This document shows, piece by piece, positions 1 to 5,254 of a DNA stretch of 6,134 nucleotides. The notes under the pieces are model-generated. The model was not told the DNA's origin. It was given only the letters and a program-made list of their open reading frames with translations, and did no database searches. How positions within the stretch are numbered: position 1 is the stretch's first letter; each line of letters opens with the position of its first letter. This DNA is from Deltaproteobacteria bacterium. GTDB taxonomy: Bacteria > Bdellovibrionota > UBA1018 > UBA923. Position numbers and translations under genes: made by a program. Location of the stretch: assembly GCA_016194795.1 (NCBI GenBank), contig JACQAX010000212.1, positions 1 through 6,134 of the forward strand, written 5' to 3'.

Positions 1-311
1 GGCTGGAACTCCTCGACGACCGTGACCGCCTTGCCGGTGATCTTTTCCACGCGCCAGTCGCTCGGAAAGCTCGTGGTGAGCCACACGCGCAGCGCCGGGC
101 TTTCCACCGGATCGGCGGGCGTCGCCTTCGACCAAACCCACTCGGTGCGCCGCACGCGCCCGCCGGGCGTCGCGTTGCCGTGCGCGTCGATGAGCTGAAA
201 GAGCATGCGCGCGTGGTTGTGGGGAAGCGCCTGGACGTCGTCTTCCGAGCGGCATTCGAGCGGCGCCAAGAGCATGAACAGCGAGAAGAGAGTGGTGAGG
301 AGCTGGAGCAT
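1..311 (-). CDS. Secreted protein of unknown function, 5' part only
   Basis: The minus strand is open from an ATG at 311-309 to the window edge, giving the first 103 residues of a protein whose C-terminus lies outside. It begins MLQLLTTLFSLFMLLAPLEC, a hydrophobic segment typical of a signal peptide or N-terminal anchor, though without the usual Lys/Arg at the very start. Cys20 sits at its end but the preceding residues (PLE) do not make a standard lipobox, so I do not call a lipoprotein. The exported part has several Trp and a run ending WRVEKITGKAVTVVEEF that looks like beta-strand material. A GAAGG/CAGG purine stretch precedes the ATG, and a promoter lies just upstream. It is divergent from the ferritin/proline operon. 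I do not recognise the family; that it is a real gene rests on the open frame, the signal-like start and the promoter. Confidence 0.6.
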   Translation of the reverse strand, partial: MLQLLTTLFSLFMLLAPLECRSEDDVQALPHNHARMLFQLIDAHGNATPGGRVRRTEWVWSKATPADPVESPALRVWLTTSFPSDWRVEKITGKAVTVVEEFQ

Positions 312-320
312 CCTGCCTTC

Positions 321-348
321 ATTATACACCTCGCGTCACCCTTGTCAT
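321..348 (-). promoter_or_regulatory. Sigma-70-type promoter for the minus-strand gene at 1-311
   Basis: Read on the minus strand there is a perfect TATAAT (321-326) and, 16 bases upstream, ATGACA (343-348), five of six matching the TTGACA consensus. The -10 box ends only 9 bases before the ATG at 311, so transcription would start around 314 and leave a leader of only a few bases. It stands out as an AT-rich island in GC-rich DNA. Confidence 0.55.
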
Positions 349-389
349 TCCGGACGAATTACTGGAGACTCGCGCAAAGGGAGAATCGA

Positions 390-815
390 ATGGCCAACAC
401 CAAGGCGATCGTCGACAAGTTGAATGAGATCCTCGAGTTCGAGATCAGCGGGGTCACGCGCTATCTCCATTACTCCTTCATGATGTTCGGCCCGAGCCGC
501 ATTCCGATCACGGGCTGGCTGCGCAGCCAGGCTCAGGACGGCCTCGACCACGCCACGCAATGCGGCGAGTGGATCACCGCGCTCGATGGCCACCCGACTC
601 TCAAAGTACGGCCCACGCCGGAAGGCGACAAGCACGACGTGAAGTCGATGCTCACCGAGGCGCTCGAGTTCGAGCGTGAGGGCATGGGCAAGTACGTCCA
701 GCTCCTCCAGCTCGTCCGCGACAGCGAGAACATCGCGCTCGAAGACTGGACCCGCAAGATCATCGGGGAAGAGCAGGACCACATCTACGAAATGGACAAG
801 ATGCTGAGGTCATGA
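390..815 (+). CDS. Ferritin-like (bacterioferritin-type) diiron protein
   Basis: 141 residues, all-helical, matching the ferritin-like/bacterioferritin four-helix bundle (E. coli Bfr is about 158). Proteins of this class oxidise and store iron in the cytoplasm. Candidate metal ligands are visible: Glu18 in helix A (EFEISGVTRYLHYSF), His54 in helix B (QDGLDHA), Glu95 in helix C (ALEFERE), and the ExxH pair Glu128/His131 in helix D (GEEQDH). The helix-B acidic residue is Asp50, four before His54, where classical Bfr has ExxH; no Met suited to the Bfr haem position is seen there, so haem binding is doubtful. The frame stays open upstream to 180, but that part is antisense to the divergent gene. 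I chose the ATG at 390 because AAAGGGAG precedes it and homology begins there. Its stop overlaps the proB start (ATGA, 812-815). Function within the family (storage, peroxide defence or other) is not settled. Confidence 0.85.
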   Translation: MANTKAIVDKLNEILEFEISGVTRYLHYSFMMFGPSRIPITGWLRSQAQDGLDHATQCGEWITALDGHPTLKVRPTPEGDKHDVKSMLTEALEFEREGMGKYVQLLQLVRDSENIALEDWTRKIIGEEQDHIYEMDKMLRS

Positions 816-1600
816 AGAAACGCCGACGCCGGCGCTGGGTCGTCAAGGCTGGCAGCAACATGGTGTGCTCCGGCGGGCCGCTCCTCGCGAGAGCGTGGAT
901 GCAGCAGCTCGGCGCGCTCAAGCGCGAGCATGGCGTCGAGGTGATCTGGGTCACCTCGGGCGCGATCGCGTCGGCGACCGAGCGCACCCACTTCCTCCCG
1001 AAGGGGAAGCGTACGCTGAGCGAGAAGCAGGCCTTGAGCGCCATCGGCCAGCCGCTCGTGATGGACCTCTACAACCTCGCCCTCCAGACCACCGGGATGC
1101 TCGGCGCGCAGGTGCTCCTGACCTACGACGATCTCTCGAACCGCGAGCGCCGCTCGAACTTCGCCAACACGCTCGAGCAGCTTTTGAAGTGGGACGTCAC
1201 GCCGATCCTCAACGAGAACGACGCGGTGGCCACCGAGGAGATCAAGTTCGGCGACAACGACTCGCTCTCGGCGAAGATCGCGGCGGTCATGAAGGCCGAG
1301 CGGCTCATCATCCTCACCGACGTCGAGGGCCTCTACGACTCCGACCCCCGCCGCAACCCCTCGGCCGAGCTCGTGCACAGCCTCGCCCGCGTGACCCCGA
1401 AGCTCCTCGCGCAGACGGGTTCGCACTCGGGCTCGTCGCGCGGCACCGGCGGTATGTACTCGAAGCTCAAGGCCGCGCGCGAGGCCGGGCTCAAGGGCAT
1501 CGAAACCTGGCTCGTCAAAGGCGACCTGCCGCACGTCTTGACCCGCGTGGCCGACGACGAGATCGTCGGCACGCGCATCCGGGTGACTCGAGCGCGATGA
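812..1600 (+). CDS. proB: Glutamate 5-kinase, short form without PUA domain
   Basis: 262 residues. Catalyses ATP-dependent phosphorylation of L-glutamate to gamma-glutamyl phosphate, the first step of proline synthesis, in the cytosol. The amino-acid-kinase fold is complete: VVKAGSN at 10-16 (phosphate-binding Lys12), TSGAIAS at 48-54, NENDAVA at 134-140 and FGDNDSLSA at 146-154 for glutamate/Mg binding, LTDVEGLYDSDP at 168-179, and RGTGGMYSKLKAA at 210-222 in the nucleotide region. It ends shortly after the kinase domain, whereas E. coli ProB (367 residues) adds a C-terminal PUA domain; PUA-less forms are known. The start ATG lies inside the ferritin stop (ATGA) with TGAGG just upstream, implying translational coupling. 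The N-terminus is unusually basic (KKRRRRR before the first strand). The stop overlaps the proA start. Confidence 0.95.
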   Translation: MKKRRRRRWVVKAGSNMVCSGGPLLARAWMQQLGALKREHGVEVIWVTSGAIASATERTHFLPKGKRTLSEKQALSAIGQPLVMDLYNLALQTTGMLGAQVLLTYDDLSNRERRSNFANTLEQLLKWDVTPILNENDAVATEEIKFGDNDSLSAKIAAVMKAERLIILTDVEGLYDSDPRRNPSAELVHSLARVTPKLLAQTGSHSGSSRGTGGMYSKLKAAREAGLKGIETWLVKGDLPHVLTRVADDEIVGTRIRVTRAR

Positions 1601-2784
1601 TGGCGAAGAAATACTCGGCCTGCGACATGCCGCTCGGGATCAAGCAAAAGCTCGTGGCCGCGCGCGAGTCCGCCCAGAAGCTTCGCAGCGCCTCGACCGA
1701 CACCAAGAACGCCGTGCTGCGTGAAGCCGCTCAGCTCCTTCTTTCGAAGGCGCCGGAAATCCTGCGCGCCAACGCCGAGGACCTTGCCGCGTTGCGAGCC
1801 GATGCGACGACGGCTTTCCGCGATCGCCTCGCGCTCGATCCGACGCGGCTGGCGCACATGGCCGAAAGCCTCAGGCAGGTCGCCGCGCTTCCTGATCCCG
1901 TCGGCGAGGAGGTCGAGCGCCGCGCGCTCGCCAACGGCGTGCTCACCCGCCGGGTTCGCGCGCCTTTGGGCGTCATCCTGATGGTCTTCGAGTCGCGGCC
2001 CAACGTCGCCGTCGAGGCCTGGTCGCTCGCGTTCAAGTCGGGCAACGTCATCATCCTGCGCGGCGGAAAAGAGTCGATGAGGACCACGGCCGCGCTCTAC
2101 GACGTCATCGGCGCCGCCCTCGACTCACGGGGCGTGCCGCGCGAGACGCTCTGGGGCATCACCGACCCGGACCGCAAGCTCACCGAGCTTCTGCTCGAGC
2201 AGGACAAGTACGTCGATATCGTGGTTCCTCGCGGCGGAGACGCGCTCATCGAGTTCGTCGTCGAGAACGCGCGGATGCCCATCATCAAGAACGACCGGGG
2301 CCTTTGCCACGTCTACGTCCACGAGGACGCGGATCAGGCGATGGCCCTCGAGATCGTCGCCAACGCCAAGTGCCAGCGCCCGGGCGTGTGCAACGCGATG
2401 GAGACTCTGCTGGTGCATCGAAAAGTCGCATCGACGTTTCTTCCTGCGTTGTACAAAAGAATTTCAGGCGGAGCGAGCGGCTCCAATGTCGAGTGGTTCG
2501 TGGACGAGGCCGCGGCGAAGGCCCTCGGCGCCCAGGCGAACGTGCATGGTGTGAAGCCCGAGTCGTTCGATACGGAGTACCTGGAGCTCAAGATGAACGC
2601 CGCCGTCGTCGGCTCGCTCGACGAGGCGATCGCCCACATCGAGCGGCACGGCTCGCGGCACTCGGAGGCGATCGTGACGGGAAACGAGAAGACGGCGCGC
2701 GAGTTTCAGTCGCGCGTGGTCGGCCTGCGCGAGCTTACGAGCGCGCGCTGGATCATCGACGGCACCGGGCAGGTCCGGGAATAA
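1597..2784 (+). CDS. proA: Gamma-glutamyl phosphate reductase (ProA) with an internal C-terminal deletion
   Basis: 395 residues, NADPH-dependent reduction of gamma-glutamyl phosphate to glutamate semialdehyde, second step of proline synthesis. Recognised by PLGVILMVFESRPNV (123-137), the glycine-rich VIILRGGKES (151-160), VPRGGDALIEF (210-220), IIKNDRGLCHVYVHED (229-244) and the catalytic segment KCQRPGVCNAMETLLV with nucleophile Cys265. The C-terminus is odd: after AREFQSR (367-373) it jumps to VGLRELTSARW. Family members have about 36 more residues there, including NASTRF, the glycine-rich FGLGAEIGIST and KLHARGP, and none is present in any frame nearby. The frame is kept, so this is a clean in-frame loss, and activity is uncertain. 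The first ATG (1597) overlaps the proB stop (ATGA); ATGs at 1600 and 1627 are alternatives and none has a clear Shine-Dalgarno, which fits coupling to proB. Confidence 0.9.
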   Translation: MMAKKYSACDMPLGIKQKLVAARESAQKLRSASTDTKNAVLREAAQLLLSKAPEILRANAEDLAALRADATTAFRDRLALDPTRLAHMAESLRQVAALPDPVGEEVERRALANGVLTRRVRAPLGVILMVFESRPNVAVEAWSLAFKSGNVIILRGGKESMRTTAALYDVIGAALDSRGVPRETLWGITDPDRKLTELLLEQDKYVDIVVPRGGDALIEFVVENARMPIIKNDRGLCHVYVHEDADQAMALEIVANAKCQRPGVCNAMETLLVHRKVASTFLPALYKRISGGASGSNVEWFVDEAAAKALGAQANVHGVKPESFDTEYLELKMNAAVVGSLDEAIAHIERHGSRHSEAIVTGNEKTAREFQSRVVGLRELTSARWIIDGTGQVRE

Positions 2785-2789
2785 AGGAG
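2784..2789 (+). promoter_or_regulatory. Ribosome binding site of proC
   Basis: AAGGAG starting on the last base of the proA stop codon, six bases before the GTG at 2796. It decides the proC start against a long upstream open frame, and is the only near-consensus Shine-Dalgarno at an internal junction of the operon; the other junctions rely on ATGA overlaps. Confidence 0.8.
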
Positions 2790-2795
2790 AAGAGC

Positions 2796-3605
2796 GTGGC
2801 AACCCGAATCGGCATTCTCGGACTTGGAAAAATGGGAGAGGCGCTCGTCAAAGGGCTGCAGAGCTCGTCGCACGCCAAAAACTACGGGTTCGAGGCGACG
2901 ACCCGCTCGAAGGAAAGCGCGCTCGAAGCCTCCAGGAAGCTCGGCATCGAGTGCCACACCGACAACGCGAAGCTCGCGGCCTCCTGCAAGGTGCTCGTGC
3001 TTTGCGTGAAACCCCACCATGCGCGCGCCGTGCTCGAAGAGATCGCGCCGAAGATCACCCGCGACCACCTCATCATCACGATCGCGGCGTCGCTCACCAC
3101 CGCGCAGGTCGCGGAATGGTCGGGGGGCAAGGCGGCCGTCGTGCGGGCGATGCCGAACACGCCGTGCCTGATCGGCGAGGGAATGACCGTCTACTGCGAG
3201 GGCTCGGGCGTCAAGCCGGAGCACCTCAAGCTCACCGACGCGATCTTCTCCACCGTCGGCCGCGCGGTGGCGCTCGAGGAGTCGCTGATGGACGGCGTGA
3301 CGGGGCTCAGCGGCTGCGGGCCCGCGTACATTTACCTCGTGATCGAGGCGTTGAGCGAGGCCGGCGTGAAGGTCGGCCTTCCGCGCAAGACCGCCACCCT
3401 GCTCGCGGCCCAGACGCTCGTGGGGGCCTCGAAGATGGTGCTCGAGCGTGGCGAGCACCCCGCGGCGCTCAAGGACGAGGTCACCACTCCGGCCGGCTGC
3501 ACGATCGACGGCCTGATGGCTCTCGAGGAGGGTAAGCTGCGCGTGACGCTCATCAAGGCCGTGCTCGCCGCCACCAAGAGAAGCCGGAGCCTGAGCAAAG
3601 CATGA
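2796..3605 (+). CDS. proC: Pyrroline-5-carboxylate reductase
   Basis: 269 residues, the same length as E. coli ProC. It reduces 1-pyrroline-5-carboxylate to L-proline with NAD(P)H, the last step of the pathway, in the cytosol. Visible features: an N-terminal Rossmann motif GILGLGKMGEAL (6-17), VKP at 71-73, MPNTP at 119-123, LSGCGPAYIYLVIEAL from 171 at the start of the helical dimer domain, and the substrate-site signature DEVTTPAGCTIDGL (227-240; the usual form is TTPGGTTI). The frame is open further upstream, but the GTG at 2796 is the start: AAGGAG lies six bases ahead of it (2784-2789) and the Rossmann strand begins at once. It follows proA by 11 bases. Its stop shares an ATGA (3602-3605) with the protease gene. 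No residue needed for function appears to be missing. Confidence 0.95.
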   Translation: MATRIGILGLGKMGEALVKGLQSSSHAKNYGFEATTRSKESALEASRKLGIECHTDNAKLAASCKVLVLCVKPHHARAVLEEIAPKITRDHLIITIAASLTTAQVAEWSGGKAAVVRAMPNTPCLIGEGMTVYCEGSGVKPEHLKLTDAIFSTVGRAVALEESLMDGVTGLSGCGPAYIYLVIEALSEAGVKVGLPRKTATLLAAQTLVGASKMVLERGEHPAALKDEVTTPAGCTIDGLMALEEGKLRVTLIKAVLAATKRSRSLSKA

Positions 3606-5254
3606 AACGCGTCGTTCTCGCCGCCTTCGCCATCTTCCTGATCGCGGGCCTCTGGCTCGAGGTCCAGACCGGCATCTTCACGCGCCTGCTCGCGCGCCCC
3701 GTGACCGTGGCCGTTCTCGACACCGGCGTGGACGCCCGCATCCCGGCGATCGCCGAAAGGCTCTCGTCAAAAAAGGGCCGGAACTTCTTCGATAAAAACG
3801 ACGACGTTTCGGATTCCGACGGGCACGGAACGAAGGTCGCCTTGCTCGTCGCCCAGGGCTGCGGCAAGATCGGCTGCCAGATCCTGCCGATCAAGATGAC
3901 GAAGAGCGGGGCGGGGATGAGCCCCGCCGACCTCGCCGCCGCGATCGGCTATGCGCTCGAGAACGGCGCGCGGGTCATCAATATCTCGGCGGGCATGACC
4001 CAGGGCTCGCCGGCGCTCGACCAGGCGCTCGAAAACGCCGAGCGCCAGGGCGCGATCGTCGTCACGGCCGCCGGCAACGGCATCACCAACCCGTTTCGCC
4101 CGGAGCCGCTGGCGAAGGTGCATCCGCAGGCCTCGCCGCGCGTGCTCGTCGTGGGCGCCGCCAAGGCGCTCGACGATCCCGACTTTCCGATGAACTTCGG
4201 CGACGAGCTCGACGTCGTCGTGACCGGCCAGCCGGGCGACGCTTTCGGCTCGAGCTTCGCGGCCGCCGAGGTCAGCGGCGCCGTCGCCGCCTTCGTGCTC
4301 GCCTCGCATCGCCACGCCGATCTGCCCGCGGTGCGCGCGGCGCTGCGCGCCTCGGCGCAGGCCCCTAAAAGCGCGTTCCGGGCGATGCCGCTGCCCGAAG
4401 CGGTCGCGCGCCTGGGCTTCGGCGCCTTCGACTCGCAGGCCTTCATCGCGCGCGCGCCGTCCTGGCTGAGCGTGCCGCTCGCCGCGCACCGCTTCGCCGA
4501 CGCCGGCGGACGCTTCGACTTCGAGCTCGGCGCCAACTATCCCGTCCTGAAAGTCGAGGCGGGCGTCACGTGCGGTGGAAACAAGGCGATCGCCGACGAG
4601 TATTATACGGTCCTCGGGCTTGCCGCCGATCGTGCCGCTGTTCGAGGCGGCGTTGTAGCAGAGCTGGTAAGGCGCGTCCGAGACCGCGCCCGCGCAGAGA
4701 CGGATCTTGAGCTGCGGGTTGCTGCCGATCGAGGCGCTGTTCGAGGCGGCGTTGTAGCACAGCTGGTAGGGAGCATCCGAGCTCGCGCCCGCGCAGAGGT
4801 CGATCTTGAGCTCGGGGTTCGAGCCGATGGACGCGCTGTTCGAGGCCGCGTTGTAGCAGGCCTGGTAAGGGGCATCCGAGCTCGCGCCCGCGCAGAGGCG
4901 GATCTTCGCGTCGACGTTCGAGCCGATCGAGGCGCTGGCCGAGGCGGCGTTGTAGCACTTGGTGTAAGGGGCGTCGGAGGTCGCGCCCCGGCAGAGGCGG
5001 AGCTTGGCTTCGACGTTCGAGCCGATCGAAGCGCTCTGGCCAGCCGCTCTCACGCAGTCCATATTCACGTCGTGGTCGTAAGCCGAAGCCGTGGTCGAGA
5101 TCGCGAGCGAGAGGATCAGAAGCGTCGTTTTCATTTTTTTATCCTTTTTAAAACGAGGGCCCGCGGGATTTCTCCCACGAGCCCTCGCCACTACTCAATT
5201 CGTAAGAGCTGCCGCGATCAGTCGCCGCGGCGGCCCTGGATCTCGACTTCGTAA
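3602..5254 (+). CDS. Exported subtilisin-like serine protease; true 3' end uncertain
   Basis: The open frame is 550 codons, but only about the first 330 look like protein. Residues 4-19 form a hydrophobic signal or membrane anchor. The subtilase (S8) domain follows directly: Asp40 in VAVLDTGVD, His75 in DGHGTKVA, the oxyanion Asn159 in AAGNG, and Ser218 in FGSSFAAAEVSG. With only about 20 residues between the anchor and the first catalytic strand there is no room for the usual prodomain. Cys87 and Cys92 could form a disulphide. From about 4613 onward the translation becomes an Arg/Ala/Val-rich repeat that is exactly antisense, codon over codon, to the minus-strand repeat gene, so it is probably not native sequence. 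Other-frame stops lie at 4656-4658 (TAG) and 4708-4710 (TGA); one indel would end the gene at one of them. It starts in an ATGA overlap with the proC stop. The substrate is unknown. Confidence 0.8.
   Translation: MKRVVLAAFAIFLIAGLWLEVQTGIFTRLLARPVTVAVLDTGVDARIPAIAERLSSKKGRNFFDKNDDVSDSDGHGTKVALLVAQGCGKIGCQILPIKMTKSGAGMSPADLAAAIGYALENGARVINISAGMTQGSPALDQALENAERQGAIVVTAAGNGITNPFRPEPLAKVHPQASPRVLVVGAAKALDDPDFPMNFGDELDVVVTGQPGDAFGSSFAAAEVSGAVAAFVLASHRHADLPAVRAALRASAQAPKSAFRAMPLPEAVARLGFGAFDSQAFIARAPSWLSVPLAAHRFADAGGRFDFELGANYPVLKVEAGVTCGGNKAIADEYYTVLGLAADRAAVRGGVVAELVRRVRDRARAETDLELRVAADRGAVRGGVVAQLVGSIRARARAEVDLELGVRADGRAVRGRVVAGLVRGIRARARAEADLRVDVRADRGAGRGGVVALGVRGVGGRAPAEAELGFDVRADRSALASRSHAVHIHVVVVSRSRGRDREREDQKRRFHFFILFKTRARGISPTSPRHYSIRKSCRDQSPRRPWISTS
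4598..5134 (-). CDS. Secreted Cys-pair tandem-repeat protein; 3' end unresolved
   Basis: The start is the ATG at 5134-5132, with AAGGA seven bases upstream (5142-5146). Residues 1-18 (MKTTLLILSLAISTTASA) are a textbook signal peptide with an ASA cleavage site, so the product is exported. From Cys27 there are four 33-residue repeats, each starting with Cys (mostly CYNAAS) and having a second Cys at repeat position 22 (LCAGA), with SASIGSN and SDAPY between them. A fifth, divergent copy (NSGTIGGKPEDRIIL) follows without a second Cys. I end the feature there because homology to the repeat stops. In frame there is no stop until 3767, deep in antisense to the protease, giving a 456-codon frame that I do not believe. 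Other-frame stops lie at 4603-4605 and 4566-4568. I do not recognise the family; the Cys spacing suggests disulphide-stabilised helical repeats in the periplasm or outside the cell. Confidence 0.75.
4661..5056 (-). repeat. Four tandem 99-bp coding repeats
   Basis: In-frame direct repeats at 5056-4958, 4957-4859, 4858-4760 and 4759-4661, each encoding 33 residues with Cys at positions 1 and 22. A degenerate fifth copy begins at 4660 and fades near 4598. The two central-to-last copies are the most alike (NSASIGSNP, LCAGA, SDAPYQL shared), as expected from recent tandem duplication; the first copy (CVRAAGQS, LCRGATSDAPYTK) is the most diverged. Confidence 0.9.
5142..5146 (-). promoter_or_regulatory. 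Ribosome binding site of the repeat-protein gene
   Basis: AAGGA on the minus strand, seven bases before the ATG at 5134 and set in an A-rich stretch. It fixes the start at MKTTLL, in front of the signal peptide, rather than the further in-frame ATG at 5191, which would place a basic, hairpin-encoded stretch ahead of the signal. Confidence 0.75.
5154..5187 (-). terminator. Hairpin, probable intrinsic terminator of the minus-strand gene ending at 5218
   Basis: On the minus strand, positions 5187-5173 pair with 5168-5154 as a continuous 15-bp GC-rich stem closed by a GAAA tetraloop (5172-5169), followed by TTTT (5153-5150) and then AAAAAGGA. Two of the pairs are G.U in minus-strand RNA; in plus-strand RNA the same positions would be C/A mismatches, so the structure belongs to the minus strand. 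It lies 31 bases past the stop at 5218 and directly before the Shine-Dalgarno of the repeat-protein gene. The U-tract is short, so an attenuator or an mRNA-stabilising 5' hairpin for the downstream gene is an alternative. Confidence 0.65.

Noticed and set aside
347..359. Imperfect palindrome ATTC-CGGAC-GAAT in the divergent intergenic region
   Set aside because: Four-base arms are too short to call an operator without comparison to relatives.
342..370. Plus-strand promoter for the ferritin/proline operon starting with TTGTCA at 342
   Set aside because: The expected -10 position (365-370, GAGACT) matches only three of six bases, so the operon promoter stays unidentified.
180..389. 70-codon in-frame extension upstream of the ferritin-like protein
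   Set aside because: It is antisense to the divergent secreted-protein gene, has no family similarity, and a good Shine-Dalgarno precedes the ATG at 390.
785..1534. Long minus-strand open frame opposite proB
   Set aside because: Low-complexity Arg/Ala/Glu-rich translation with no motifs, antisense to a well-conserved kinase; a GC-rich shadow.
865..1596. Upstream extension of the proA frame through proB
   Set aside because: Overlaps proB in another frame, gives Arg/His-rich nonsense, and proA homology begins only after 1597.
2304..2795. Upstream extension of the proC frame through proA
   Set aside because: No similarity and it ignores the AAGGAG/GTG start at 2784-2798.
4602..4607. Perfect TATAAT on the minus strand at the convergent junction
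   Set aside because: No recognisable -35 at 16-18 bases, and it lies at the end of a coding region; it is noted only as an AT-rich spot near the suspected indel.
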